Positions 51,034 through 59,095 are shown, numbered from the stretch's first letter. The stretch is DNA of 59,171 nucleotides from Rossellomorea sp. BNER (GCA_024213275.1 JANAVG010000022.1:1-59171); one strand, 5' to 3'. Made by a program: numbers and translations. The notes: a model not told the origin generated them from the letters alone.

Positions 51034-51763
51034 AAAGTATTTCATGCACTTCCTTAGAGTATTGATTTTTTTGATCAAAAACATATAGGGGAGGTAAAAT
51101 TTTTAAATCAGGTTTCGCATCTTTTGCCCCTTCTATTAAAATCGTATTCGCTTCTCGTCCTTCCTTTGGATAGACAAACCGAAGTCTTTTAGGTTCTAAA
51201 CGATATTTCCTCATGAGAGAAAGTATCTCTAGTAGCCTTCCGGGTCTATGAACGAATGCTGCTTTGCCACCTTGTTTCAAAAGTAAGCTAGCGGATTGGA
51301 TTGCGTCTTCTAATGTACATAGAATTTCATGGCGGGCAATCGCTAAATGTTCATTGTCGTTGATCTTGTCACGGTCATCTGTTGTAAAATAAGGTGGATT
51401 ACACGTGACGACATCATAACAACTATGTCCAACTTCTTTATAAAGTCCTCTTATATCACCATGAATGAACTCGATCCTAGTTTGAAGTCCATTATAGTCT
51501 ATACTTCTTTGAGCCATATCTACTAATCGTTCTTGGATTTCTACAGCCTGAATCTTTATATTTGTCCGTTTACTAAGAAGCAGGGGTATAATTCCATTCC
51601 CTGAACACAGGTCAATAATCTTACCTTTATGTTTCGGAATATAAGAAAAGTTAGCTAATAATACAGCATCTAATGAAAAAGAAAAAACAGTAGGACTTTG
51701 AATGATCCTTAAATCTTCTGCTAATAAATAATCTAATCTTTCATCACCTTTTAACAAATCCAT
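51017..51763 (-). CDS. trmN6: tRNA1(Val) adenine-N6 methyltransferase-like (YabB/TrmN6)
   Basis: A SAM-dependent methyltransferase of 248 residues: motif I IDLCSGNGIIPLLL (about 48-61) and the N6-adenine motif NPPYFTT (about 120-126). The family methylates A37 of a tRNA-Val in E. coli, and the Bacillus homologue is assigned by similarity. I start at ATG 51763, 5 nt after GAGGG, rather than at GTG 51775, which overlaps that site. Confidence 0.88.
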   Translation of the reverse strand: MDLLKGDERLDYLLAEDLRIIQSPTVFSFSLDAVLLANFSYIPKHKGKIIDLCSGNGIIPLLLSKRTNIKIQAVEIQERLVDMAQRSIDYNGLQTRIEFIHGDIRGLYKEVGHSCYDVVTCNPPYFTTDDRDKINDNEHLAIARHEILCTLEDAIQSASLLLKQGGKAAFVHRPGRLLEILSLMRKYRLEPKRLRFVYPKEGREANTILIEGAKDAKPDLKILPPLYVFDQKNQYSKEVHEILYGKGQ

Positions 51764-51804
51764 TTTAACCCTCACAGTTTCACAATCATTTCTCTTATTT
51801 TACA

Positions 51805-51960
51805 CTTAACATTAGAAGAGCGAAAATGCCTTGTAAAAAGAAAGGCATGTTCACGTCATCTTTCCCAAATCCCGCTGGCCGCAAGTATAGCTTAAGAAGA
51901 GGATCTTTTCCATCACCTAAAAGCTTCAACTCGCGACTTTGTGTTGTAGCTAAACAATAT
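51805..51960. repeat. Highly degenerate mosaic repeat copy (uncertain)
   Basis: The stretch begins AAGAGCGAAAATGCCTTGTA, resembling the 5' end of the repeat family, and includes AGAAAGGCATGTTCACGTCA, but otherwise is not alignable by eye. It lies between trmN6 and yabA. Confidence 0.3.
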
Positions 51961-51988
51961 GTTATATCCACCTGTCCTTTTTGTCTTT

Positions 51989-52019
51989 AAAAAAACCTCC
52001 CTGATTAAAGCAGGAAGGT
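51989..52019 (-). terminator. yabA terminator
   Basis: On the minus strand ACCTTCCTG and CAGGGAGGT pair over 9 bp (one mismatch) around CTTTAAT, followed by TTTTTT. Confidence 0.85.
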
Positions 52020-52027
52020 GTGTAAAA

Positions 52028-52402
52028 CTATTTTTTATTTAAAAATGATAAACAAAACAAGCAATCTTCATCTTTTCGCGGGCTTCCAAAATGGAGATTA
52101 CAAATATGGAACCCTTCTTGATAAAGGCGAGCAAGGTTGTCGTAGCCTTCTCCAATATCCATTGTCCTGTCGTCAGAATCTGATTGACTTGAAGATGCTT
52201 CGTCCTCAAATGTAGCGCCTTTTTTCGATGAGTTCCTTGTTTGTTCCAGTCTACGACGCAAATGATCATTTTCCAGCTTTAGAGAATTATTTTCTTCTAA
52301 CATCTCGGCTAAACCCTGTTTTAATTCGCCTAATTGTTGATATAAATGTCCAATTTGTTGCTCCATATTTGTGACTGAATCGAAGAACTCTTTTTTATCC
52401 AC
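52028..52402 (-). CDS. yabA: Replication initiation control protein YabA
   Basis: A 124-residue negative regulator of DnaA that also binds DnaN. An N-terminal leucine-rich coiled coil (about 5-60) mediates tetramerisation. A C-terminal zinc module (HICNLHF...CLFC) provides the DnaA/DnaN interface. It lies 15 bp after ricT and near holB, linking clamp-loader and initiation control. Confidence 0.95.
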   Translation of the reverse strand: MDKKEFFDSVTNMEQQIGHLYQQLGELKQGLAEMLEENNSLKLENDHLRRRLEQTRNSSKKGATFEDEASSSQSDSDDRTMDIGEGYDNLARLYQEGFHICNLHFGSPRKDEDCLFCLSFLNKK

Positions 52403-52417
52403 TAAAAACCCACCTCA

Positions 52418-53245
52418 TTACTCTGTGGCTTGAAATGAAACGGCACCTTCATTTAAGATTTCATCCAATGTAAATTCTAATACTCGCTCTTCCTGTTTAA
52501 ACTCTACTTGAAGAACTCGCTCTAGAATATTTAAGCCTACCACTTTTCCTTCTCCATTAGGAGTTTTAATAACTTCCCCTAAATCCGGAAGCTCTTCTTT
52601 CGCTGATTCATACTCATCGTTTTCATATTTTAAACAACACATTAAACGACCGCATAAACCTGAAATTTTCGTTGGATTTAGGGATAGATTTTGATCCTTC
52701 GCCATCTTGATAGAAACCGGTTCAAAATCCCCCAAAAATGTTGAACAGCATAGCATACGTCCGCATGGTCCGATACCACCTAGCATTTTCGCTTCATCTC
52801 TAACACCGATTTGACGAAGCTCGATACGTGTGCGGAAAATGGAAGCCAAATCTTTTACAAGCTCACGGAAATCCACCCTTCCGTCAGCAGTAAAATAAAA
52901 AATGACCTTATTACGATCAAATGTATATTCAACGTCTACCAGTTTCATATCTAACTGATGTTCATTGATTTTCTCACAGCAAACTTCATAAGCTTCAGTT
53001 GCTGCTTCTTTATTTTCATCAACAATCAAACGGTCTTTTGGGTCAGCAATTCTAATGACCTTTTTCAAGGGAAGAACAACATCATTCTCATCTACCTGTT
53101 TTCTTTCAACGACTATTTTACCGTACTCTATCCCTCTTACCGTTTCAACAATGACAAAATCGTTCTTTATTACTTCCAGTTCTCCTGGATCAAAATAATA
53201 GATCTTTCCCGCCTTTTTAAAGCGGACTCCTACTACATTATACAA
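52418..53245 (-). CDS. ricT: RicT (YaaT), PSP1-domain protein
   Basis: Component of the RicA-RicF-RicT (Y-complex) [4Fe-4S] protein complex that assists RNase Y maturation of transcripts and affects sporulation and competence. It has 275 residues, with a conserved cysteine-rich region GGIGPCGRMLCCSTFLGDFE and GLCGRLMCCLKYE that can ligand the clusters. The start is TTG with AGGGGTG 8 nt upstream, overlapping the holB stop. Confidence 0.95.
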   Translation of the reverse strand: MYNVVGVRFKKAGKIYYFDPGELEVIKNDFVIVETVRGIEYGKIVVERKQVDENDVVLPLKKVIRIADPKDRLIVDENKEAATEAYEVCCEKINEHQLDMKLVDVEYTFDRNKVIFYFTADGRVDFRELVKDLASIFRTRIELRQIGVRDEAKMLGGIGPCGRMLCCSTFLGDFEPVSIKMAKDQNLSLNPTKISGLCGRLMCCLKYENDEYESAKEELPDLGEVIKTPNGEGKVVGLNILERVLQVEFKQEERVLEFTLDEILNEGAVSFQATE

Positions 53246-53252
53246 AAGGAAA

Positions 53253-54242
53253 TCACCCCTGCAACTTTAACACAAGCTGTTCTAACAACAACTGCGCATT
53301 CATATTTGCGTTTAACTTGCGCTTTGCATCAAGCACATTTGTCATTTGCTCTGACAAACGATTGGTGGATGCTTGAAGTGCATCTGACTTCCATTCTGAC
53401 CATTGATCAGGGTATGCTGCCTGATCTTTTTTTTCTAATTGAATATAGAGTAGGTCTTTATAAATAAGCAATAATAAATCTAACGCACGATCTATTTGAT
53501 GCTTTTCTTTAAAGTGAACGTAAAAGTCCTCTTGTAGTTTTACCATAGCTTGGAAAGGACTTTTCCGAAGGACTTCATATAATTTTAACACTATTGCTCT
53601 AGCTTGTGCAAACCACTCATCGCAACTTAACTCTAATGCCTCCTGGTAATTATTAGTTAGATTAACTACTAGGGATGCCATTGAAGAAGGAACATCTTCA
53701 TCCAAAAGCTGTTTCTTCAGAATATCTTTTGGAAGAGGTTGAAAGGAGACAATTTGACATCTTGATATGATTGTTGGAAGAATTCTGTGTAGTTGTTCTG
53801 TAATAAGGATAGCTGTTGTTTCAGAGTTTGGTTCTTCTAAAAATTTCAGCAAACTATTAGCAGCATTCGGAGTCATTTTATCACTATGAATAATGATATA
53901 AATTTTCTTCTTAGATTCTACTCCTGTTTTACTAAACTCTTCTTGTAAATTCTTAATTTGTTCTTTTTTTATGGACAGACCATCAGGTTCAAGTAAATGA
54001 ACATCAGGGTGGTTTTGTTTAAGGATCCTTTTACAGTTCGTACATGCTTGGCACGCCATTCCGTCTATAGGTTTCTCGCAAAATAGGGTTTGAGCAAAAA
54101 GAAGTCCCATCTCTTTCTTTCCTGTCCCTTTTTCACCTTCAAATAAATAAGCATGTGCCACTCTATTTTTATTTATACTATTGGTAAGCATTTGTAAAAC
54201 AATAGGTTGAGTTCGCCTCAACTCCTCCAATGTAGTCGACAA
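53253..54242 (-). CDS. holB: DNA polymerase III delta prime subunit
   Basis: Clamp-loader AAA+ subunit: P-loop FEGEKGTGKKEM (about 35-46), zinc module CEKPIDGMACQACTNCKR, sensor regions SLLKFLEEP and ISRCQ. It has 329 residues. The start is uncertain: TTG 54242 keeps the frame. ATG 54247 (MAI, as in B. subtilis HolB) is five bases upstream in another frame, which may indicate a small indel at the 5' end in this strain or assembly. Confidence 0.92.
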   Translation of the reverse strand: MSTTLEELRRTQPIVLQMLTNSINKNRVAHAYLFEGEKGTGKKEMGLLFAQTLFCEKPIDGMACQACTNCKRILKQNHPDVHLLEPDGLSIKKEQIKNLQEEFSKTGVESKKKIYIIIHSDKMTPNAANSLLKFLEEPNSETTAILITEQLHRILPTIISRCQIVSFQPLPKDILKKQLLDEDVPSSMASLVVNLTNNYQEALELSCDEWFAQARAIVLKLYEVLRKSPFQAMVKLQEDFYVHFKEKHQIDRALDLLLLIYKDLLYIQLEKKDQAAYPDQWSEWKSDALQASTNRLSEQMTNVLDAKRKLNANMNAQLLLEQLVLKLQG

Positions 54243-54256
54243 TGGCCATCACTCGC

Positions 54257-54697
54257 TTACATATATAAGTTTATTAATAATCCTTTTATTTCTCCTAGCT
54301 TGCCTAGAATATCAATCGATTCTTTTTCTTTTTGAATAAGGCCCTCTGACAATTGAATGAGCATTTCATCTACCGTTTCGATGATTGTTAATTTACGACC
54401 TTCACCAAATTGATTCCAAGTATGGGATTCTTTTAAATCCATTCCATAGTCTACAGCTTCTTTTAAAAACCGTTTAACTAAAGTTTTATATTTTGCCAGA
54501 TCCTTGAATGTCCGTGAGCGAGAAAGCCTTTCCCCTGCTACTTCAATATCTGATAGTAGTCTTCCGAGATGTTCCACCTTCATTTTCTGGTTCTGCTTTT
54601 GCACGAGGGCACCAAATTTATTCGCTACAAGAGGGTTCGTCTTCTGATCTTGCCTAAATTTATCCACTCCGACTCGTAGTTCTTGATTAATCTTCAT
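54257..54697 (-). CDS. yaaR: DUF327 protein YaaR
   Basis: A 146-residue, mostly helical and charged protein (LGRLLSDIEVAGERLSRSRT; LVKRFLKEAVDYGM). It belongs to the YaaR family, conserved between darA and holB. No catalytic motif is visible and its function is unknown to me. Spacing of about 10-25 bp on both sides implies one operon. Confidence 0.85.
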   Translation of the reverse strand: MKINQELRVGVDKFRQDQKTNPLVANKFGALVQKQNQKMKVEHLGRLLSDIEVAGERLSRSRTFKDLAKYKTLVKRFLKEAVDYGMDLKESHTWNQFGEGRKLTIIETVDEMLIQLSEGLIQKEKESIDILGKLGEIKGLLINLYM

Positions 54698-54721
54698 AAG
54701 AAGACCCCCATTTAGTTAAGA

Positions 54722-55051
54722 CTAAAATTGAAGAAATTGATCAACAGGAAGCACAAACACCGTCGCTCCCCCAACTTCTACCTCAACGGGATACGGAACA
54801 TAAGAATCTGCATTTCCTCCCATTGGTGATACTGGAGCGACCATTTGATCCCGTGATTGACAATTTTCCTTAATCACCTGTAATGCTTTTTCAACTCGAA
54901 TATCATCTGTTCCAATCAGGAAGGTTGTATTTCCAGAACGTAAAAATCCACCTGTACTTGCGAGCTTAGTGGATCTAAAATTATGCTCCATCAATGCGTG
55001 TGATAAACGATTACTATCTTGATCTTGGACAACAGCTAATATTAATTTCAT
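54722..55051 (-). CDS. darA: Cyclic di-AMP receptor DarA (YaaQ)
   Basis: A 109-residue PII-like trimeric protein binding c-di-AMP (MKLILAVVQDQDSNRLSHAL; STGGFLRSGNTTFLIG). Its downstream effector is not settled in B. subtilis. It is first in the operon darA-yaaR-holB-ricT-yabA, which has a likely extended -10 promoter. Confidence 0.93.
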   Translation of the reverse strand: MKLILAVVQDQDSNRLSHALMEHNFRSTKLASTGGFLRSGNTTFLIGTDDIRVEKALQVIKENCQSRDQMVAPVSPMGGNADSYVPYPVEVEVGGATVFVLPVDQFLQF

Positions 55052-55094
55052 AAAGTATGAATCCTCCTATTAAGTGTCCACTCATTTCCTTTCA

Positions 55095-55103
55095 TTATAT
55101 CAG
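55095..55103 (-). promoter_or_regulatory. Extended -10 promoter before darA
   Basis: TGATATAAT (55103-55095) on the minus strand is a full TGnTATAAT extended -10 about 45 bp upstream of the darA start. No good -35 is visible at 17 bp. Confidence 0.55.
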
Positions 55104-55144
55104 ATTTAGCCCGTTTATATAATCTTTCAAGAGAAAGGAAAGCA

Positions 55145-55260
55145 TTTTAATAATAGTGGAAAAGCCTTTAACAGGCCTAACAATCATAATGCGAGTCAAA
55201 AGAACCCTTTCCGTGTGGTTTCGTTTATGTCTCGAAGGCTTAGTAATCAGCAAATCAATA
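55145..55260. repeat. Degenerate mosaic repeat copy
   Basis: GTGGAAAAGCCTTTAACAGG, CAATCATAATGCGAGTC and TTTATGTCTCGAAGGCTTAG follow the order of the modules in 42119-42243. It lies between tmk and darA. Confidence 0.55.
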
Positions 55261-55286
55261 TGCTTACTTTCTTTTTAAAAGGAGAT

Positions 55287-55390
55287 GTCCAAAAAACAAG
55301 GTGTCAGGAACCATAACTTATATATAGAATAAACTCTCAAGACATCTTCTATATATGAACAATCGTAGTGGTTCCTGATACCTTATGGAC
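55287..55390 (-). terminator. Long hairpin terminator of tmk (GTCAGGAACC element 2)
   Basis: AAGGTGTCAGGAACCA (55298-55313) and TGGTTCCTGATACCTT (55369-55384) pair at 15 of 16 positions, with an inner TATATATAGAA / TTCTATATAT stem, followed on the minus strand by TTGTTTTTTGG. It resembles the abrB element. Confidence 0.85.
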
Positions 55391-55397
55391 AGCCCCT

Positions 55398-56033
55398 TTA
55401 ATCATGTGATAGATATTCTATTACAATTCCATAAGTGATTTGAAACACTTCATCCTCTGAACCACTAGCATCAATTTTTCTCATTCTATTAGAAAATTGG
55501 TCCAATAATAAATGATAGCCTTCTCTCACCTTGTGATGAAATTCCAATGCTTCTAAATCTAAACGGTTCACTTCCCTATCGTGATGTTTATTAATCCTAC
55601 CGAGTCCTACTTCTGGCTCGATATCAAAATATAATGTTAGATCTGGCATGGTCGATTCAATAGCAAACTGATTAATACTATACACTTCTTCCATTCCAAT
55701 ACCTCTTGCATATCCTTGATAGGCGAGCGAGCTATCAATAAACCGATCACATAAAATAATCTTTCCTTCATTTATAGCAGGAATAACCTTTTCCACTAGA
55801 TGTTGCCTTCTAGCTGCTGCATATAATAAAGCCTCTGTTCTTCTTTCCATCTTTGTGTTTGATGTATGAAGAATGACTTGTCGAATTTGTTCTGCAATCT
55901 CAATTCCCCCAGGCTCTCTTGTTAAAACCACTGGGTATCCTTCTTCTTCTAACTTTACAGCTAATTTATGGATAATTGTTGATTTCCCTGCTCCCTCAGG
56001 CCCTTCAACCGTTATAAACAAACCTTTATTCAT
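55398..56033 (-). CDS. tmk: Thymidylate kinase
   Basis: Phosphorylates dTMP to dTDP. The 211-residue protein has P-loop EGPEGAGKST (about 9-18), the TREPGG motif (about 38-43) and the DRFIDSSLAYQGYAR lid/substrate region (about 93-107). It starts in an ATGA overlap with yaaO. Confidence 0.96.
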   Translation of the reverse strand: MNKGLFITVEGPEGAGKSTIIHKLAVKLEEEGYPVVLTREPGGIEIAEQIRQVILHTSNTKMERRTEALLYAAARRQHLVEKVIPAINEGKIILCDRFIDSSLAYQGYARGIGMEEVYSINQFAIESTMPDLTLYFDIEPEVGLGRINKHHDREVNRLDLEALEFHHKVREGYHLLLDQFSNRMRKIDASGSEDEVFQITYGIVIEYLSHD

Positions 56034-57466
56034 TTAATGTTACCTCCGATTTTGTTTAGTACAGCTATTTTCTTTTCATGAAGCAAATGTTCACCTTGAA
56101 ACTTAGCACCTAGATTGAACAGCTGCTTCAAGTACTCTATAGAACCCCCTGTTATCTCTTCTCCTTCAACAAATAGCGGAATTCCTGGAGGGTATGGTGT
56201 AATCATTTTAGCAGCAATTTGCCCGATTGCCTCATCAAGGTTTACCCACTTAAAGTCTTTATTTTCAATCTCCCGATATGTTAGCGATAGAGTTGATATT
56301 TTTTTATCTGTATCTTTATAAAATGGTTGAATATACTTTAATTCTTTAGGTGTGACCGTCTTAAGCGCATTATTTATTTTTTGAGAAGCTTGAATATAAC
56401 TATGTTCCGCGCCATTTTTTAATAGTGGCAATATCATGAGCACTTGGTACGGATCTGCTAACTCACAATAGACTCCCTGCTCTTCAAATTTCTCAAGTAA
56501 CTCATATCCCGTCAATTCTTCATACCTTATCAGAATTTTCAAAGGGTCATTGGATTCTACCAATTTTATTCGAGTATTCATTTCTACTAGTGACTGTTTG
56601 AATTTTTCCATTTCATTCAAAGTGTAGATTAGATCATCACTCTGATAGGTTGCCAGATACGATCTCGCAAAATCCAACGATGCCATAATTAGATAAGAAG
56701 GACTACTCGACTGTAGTATGGATAAAAAATACTCAATACGCTTATATGGCACTGATTTGTTGTTAACGTGTAAATAAGACCCCATTGTCATAGCTGGTAG
56801 CATTTTGTGGGCAGATTGCACGGTGATATCAGCACCTAATTCAATAGAGGATTTAGGAAACGTAAGTGTAAATGTAAAATGGGAACCGTGTGCTTCATCA
56901 ACTAAAACATAAGCGCCATGGTTATGTACTTCTTCAATTAAAAGCTTTAGTTCATATGTCATTCCATAATAAGTTGGATAAGTAAAAATACACGCTTTAC
57001 AGTTAGGATAATCGCGAAATGCTTGTTGTAGGGTTTGAAGTGATATACCCGTAGGAGTTAAGCTAACTGGATCCCATTCAGGCTCCAAAAAAACCGGTTG
57101 AACCTTTGCCAGCATCAAACCATTAAGAATGGATTTATGGCAATTGCGCTGTACAAAAACAACATCATTTTCTTCACATATTGCTAGAATCATTGCTAAA
57201 TTCCCCACAGTGCTGCCATTCACTAGAAAATAACTCTTTTCAGAATTATAATGATCAGAAAGCAGCTTTTGCGCCTCTGCAATTGCATCAGTTGGGGAGT
57301 GAAGATCGTCTAGCCCTGTTAATTCAGTAACATCATATTGAAAGATCTTGTCCATACCAACTGGAGAAATCAACCCATTCTTGTGTCCTGGTACATGAAA
57401 AGAAAGTGGGTTTTTCTTTTTATGATTTTCTAAAGCCTCAATTATAGGCATCCGTTTCTGATTCAT
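56030..57466 (-). CDS. yaaO: PLP-dependent Orn/Lys/Arg decarboxylase-like protein (YaaO)
   Basis: A 478-residue fold-type I decarboxylase: N-terminal SFHVPGHKNG, PLP region VDEAHGSH and the Schiff-base lysine in SAHKMLP (about residue 225), then a C-terminal Orn/Lys/Arg decarboxylase domain (about 400-460; PYPPGIPLFVEGE). The SpeA paralogue of Bacillus is an arginine decarboxylase; YaaO's own substrate is not established to my knowledge. Coupled to tmk. Confidence 0.9.
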   Translation of the reverse strand: MNQKRMPIIEALENHKKKNPLSFHVPGHKNGLISPVGMDKIFQYDVTELTGLDDLHSPTDAIAEAQKLLSDHYNSEKSYFLVNGSTVGNLAMILAICEENDVVFVQRNCHKSILNGLMLAKVQPVFLEPEWDPVSLTPTGISLQTLQQAFRDYPNCKACIFTYPTYYGMTYELKLLIEEVHNHGAYVLVDEAHGSHFTFTLTFPKSSIELGADITVQSAHKMLPAMTMGSYLHVNNKSVPYKRIEYFLSILQSSSPSYLIMASLDFARSYLATYQSDDLIYTLNEMEKFKQSLVEMNTRIKLVESNDPLKILIRYEELTGYELLEKFEEQGVYCELADPYQVLMILPLLKNGAEHSYIQASQKINNALKTVTPKELKYIQPFYKDTDKKISTLSLTYREIENKDFKWVNLDEAIGQIAAKMITPYPPGIPLFVEGEEITGGSIEYLKQLFNLGAKFQGEHLLHEKKIAVLNKIGGNIK

Positions 57467-57544
57467 TACTTTATACCTTCTTTAATCACCATTTATTATC
57501 CTTTTATATGGTATCATAATCCGATCCTTCACACATAAAAAAGT

Positions 57545-57660
57545 GGGGGCGCCTTAAAATAAGGGAAAAGGCAAAAGCGCCTCGTCGTGTGTGCCTTCCG
57601 ACAAGCATAAAGGAAAGTCGCTTTCCCCACCCTTTATGAATTGATTTTTTATATAAAAGG
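57545..57660. repeat. Mosaic repeat copy next to yaaO
   Basis: CAAAAGCGCCTCGTCGTGTG, TTCCGACAAGCATAAAGG and the local hairpin GGAAAGTCGCTTTCC represent the family's 5' and central modules. It is followed by AAGGTGCCTGGACACTGCG, resembling one arm of the GTCAGGAACC hairpins. It fills the gap upstream of yaaO. Confidence 0.6.
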
Positions 57661-57723
57661 TGCCTGGACACTGCGAATTCATACCTGAATATCCCCTTCA
57701 GATCATTTAAATAAAGCCTATCC

Positions 57724-57778
57724 AAAATAAAGGGTTAGACACTATCTCGTTCATTAGTAGTGCCTAACCCTTTATTTT
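57724..57778 (-). terminator. Terminator after gin/csfB
   Basis: AAAATAAAGGGTTAGACACTA and TAGTGCCTAACCCTTTATTTT form a 21-bp stem with one G-U pair, immediately after the csfB stop; the arm ends give T-rich tails on both strands. Confidence 0.85.
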
Positions 57779-57784
57779 CAGCTT

Positions 57785-57982
57785 TTATGAATAAATTTGC
57801 GGAGTATTTATTTTCTTTAGTCGATTAACGTAAAATTTATATTCAGGACTATTGGTTTCCGTACGAATCATTTCTTTTTCGCAGTCAACGCAGATAAAAG
57901 AAGTGTACAGATGAATCCCAAAATTTTTAGTTTCATTGCAGACAATACATAATTCCCCAACTTTTTTATCTGTCTTAAGCAT
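57785..57982 (-). CDS. csfB: Anti-sigma-G factor Gin (CsfB)
   Basis: A 65-residue zinc-finger protein with CIVC and CVDC pairs, the treble-clef needed for dimerisation. In B. subtilis it is made under sigma-F in the forespore and inhibits sigma-G (and sigma-E) until engulfment. GGAGG lies 12 nt before the ATG. In B. subtilis xpaC and yaaN sit between csfB and yaaO; both are absent here. Confidence 0.9.
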   Translation of the reverse strand: MLKTDKKVGELCIVCNETKNFGIHLYTSFICVDCEKEMIRTETNSPEYKFYVNRLKKINTPQIYS

Positions 57983-58007
57983 CGGTATTCTCCACCTCCA
58001 TACACCC

Positions 58008-58036
58008 TATTCTGCCCGCTCAACAAAATTGTATAC
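58008..58036 (-). promoter_or_regulatory. Candidate sigma-F promoter of csfB
   Basis: GTATA (58036-58032), a 14-bp spacer and GGGCAGAATA (58017-58008) on the minus strand approximate GywTA-N15-GgnrAnAnTw; spacing is one base short. Confidence 0.5.
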
Positions 58037-58039
58037 ATA

Positions 58040-58319
58040 ATTTCAAACATTTCAACTAACCGAAAAATCTCATTCCCTTAATCATATGTAGGCTGAATGT
58101 TGTCTGTGTATGTCTAAGTAAAATTTGTTTTAGTATTAAAATGAAAGGGCTATGTATAGTAGAAAGTGAACCTAAAAAACTTACATAGGTCGCCCTGAAT
58201 CAAAATAGGATTATTTCATCTATTCAAATACGTTTCTAGTGTCCGAACTACTGCCCTATCGCTTATTACTGATAGCCTGTGAAATAGATTCCCACAATCG
58301 CTTTCAGCAAACTCTTACC
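58040..58319. other. Unexplained gap between csfB and the ATL gene
   Basis: No ORF, repeat copy or RNA gene is recognised. It contains an imperfect inverted repeat AGGGC-TATGTA / TACATA-GCCCT (58146-58196), with GGTC as a bulge on one arm, that could be a terminator-like structure without a T-run. It may be a decayed insertion. Confidence 0.35.
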
Positions 58320-58661
58320 TCACTCATTACCATAGGGGTCTTTTTCATTTCTAAATGGAGGATGATACTGATATTTTTCAAGATTGATACAGTTTTGACC
58401 TGTAAAATTGATTCCTTCACTTTCTAAAGATAATTTTTGGACCAAAAATAACTCCTCCTCTTTAATTCCAATTTGTCCTTTAGAATTAATCACCCTATGC
58501 CAAGGAAGCTTATACTTTTGACTCATTGAATGGAGGATACGGACTACTTGTCTTGCTCCTCTCGGACTTCCAGCTATCCTTGCAATTTGCCCATATGTCA
58601 TTACCTTACCAGATGGAATATGTGCTATTATTTCAAGTACCCTTTCAGTAAATCTCGTCAA
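58320..58661 (-). CDS. Alkyltransferase-like protein (ATL), MGMT fold
   Basis: A 113-residue protein with only the DNA-binding/active-site domain of O6-alkylguanine-DNA alkyltransferase: helix-turn-helix MTYGQIARIAGSPRGARQV and the active-site loop LPWHRVI, in which Trp replaces the alkyl-acceptor Cys of PCHRV. Such ATLs bind O6-alkylguanine and hand it to nucleotide excision repair rather than repairing directly. It starts at TTG, 5 nt after a G-run. It is not part of the B. subtilis synteny block. Confidence 0.9.
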   Translation of the reverse strand: MTRFTERVLEIIAHIPSGKVMTYGQIARIAGSPRGARQVVRILHSMSQKYKLPWHRVINSKGQIGIKEEELFLVQKLSLESEGINFTGQNCINLEKYQYHPPFRNEKDPYGNE

Positions 58662-58832
58662 ATAATCCCCCCTATTTTTAATTAATTTTATAAATTAATT
58701 TTACATGAAGTACTCTTATTACAACAATTGCTAACTTCTTTTTTAGTTAGGATTATTGTCGTTACAACCTTTTATAAGAAATTACAATACGGAATAGTCT
58801 TTGCTGAGTTACTATTAATCTATTTACAACGG

Positions 58833-58857
58833 GATCCCCCAACTACCATTGGCGCTG
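58833..58857 (-). pseudogene. 5S rRNA fragment
   Basis: The 25 nt 58833-58857 are identical to 59126-59150 inside the 5S gene (start GATCCCCCAACTACCATTGG). Flanking sequence is unrelated to 5S, so it is a fragment, not a gene. It forms one edge of the GC-rich element described next. Confidence 0.85.
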
Positions 58858-59040
58858 GCTGCGGCCTTAGATGAGCTTCGGATCCCTTCGTCCGCTTCTC
58901 TCTTTCAGATCCTCGTGGGGTAACCCCACTCCGGCCTTCTTTCGTTCGCGTCCTCGACCTCCTCGCTCCTCGAAACCCTCGCTCTACCTTGAATGGGGCT
59001 ACTGCTTCTACCAAACACTTTGAACACCCTTGCGGGTTTT
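58858..59040. repeat. GC-rich element between 5S terminator and 5S fragment
   Basis: About 180 bp of GC-rich sequence with repeated CTCG/CCTC motifs (CGTCCTCGACCTCCTCGCTC) and a small ACCC-TTGC-GGGT hairpin followed by T-rich sequence at 59024-59045. The 64-codon minus-strand frame across it is very Arg-rich, includes the 5S fragment, and is probably not a gene. Confidence 0.5.
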
Positions 59041-59055
59041 TATTTTAAAGCACAC

Positions 59056-59087
59056 AAAAAAAGAGTAACCTTCTTGGGCTACTCTTT
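59056..59087 (-). terminator. rRNA operon terminator
   Basis: On the minus strand AAAGAGTAGCC, loop CAAGAA and GGTTACTCTTT (11 bp, one G-U) followed by TTTTTGTG, 9 nt after the 5S 3' end. Confidence 0.92.
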
Positions 59088-59095
59088 TCCTATTT

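Noticed and set aside
57504..57725. 73-codon minus-strand ORF upstream of yaaO
   Set aside because: It is composed of the mosaic repeat copy; no family resemblance.
58820..59014. 64-codon Arg-rich minus-strand ORF after the 5S gene
   Set aside because: It includes the 5S fragment and the GC-rich element; its composition is that of structured non-coding DNA and it lacks a Shine-Dalgarno.
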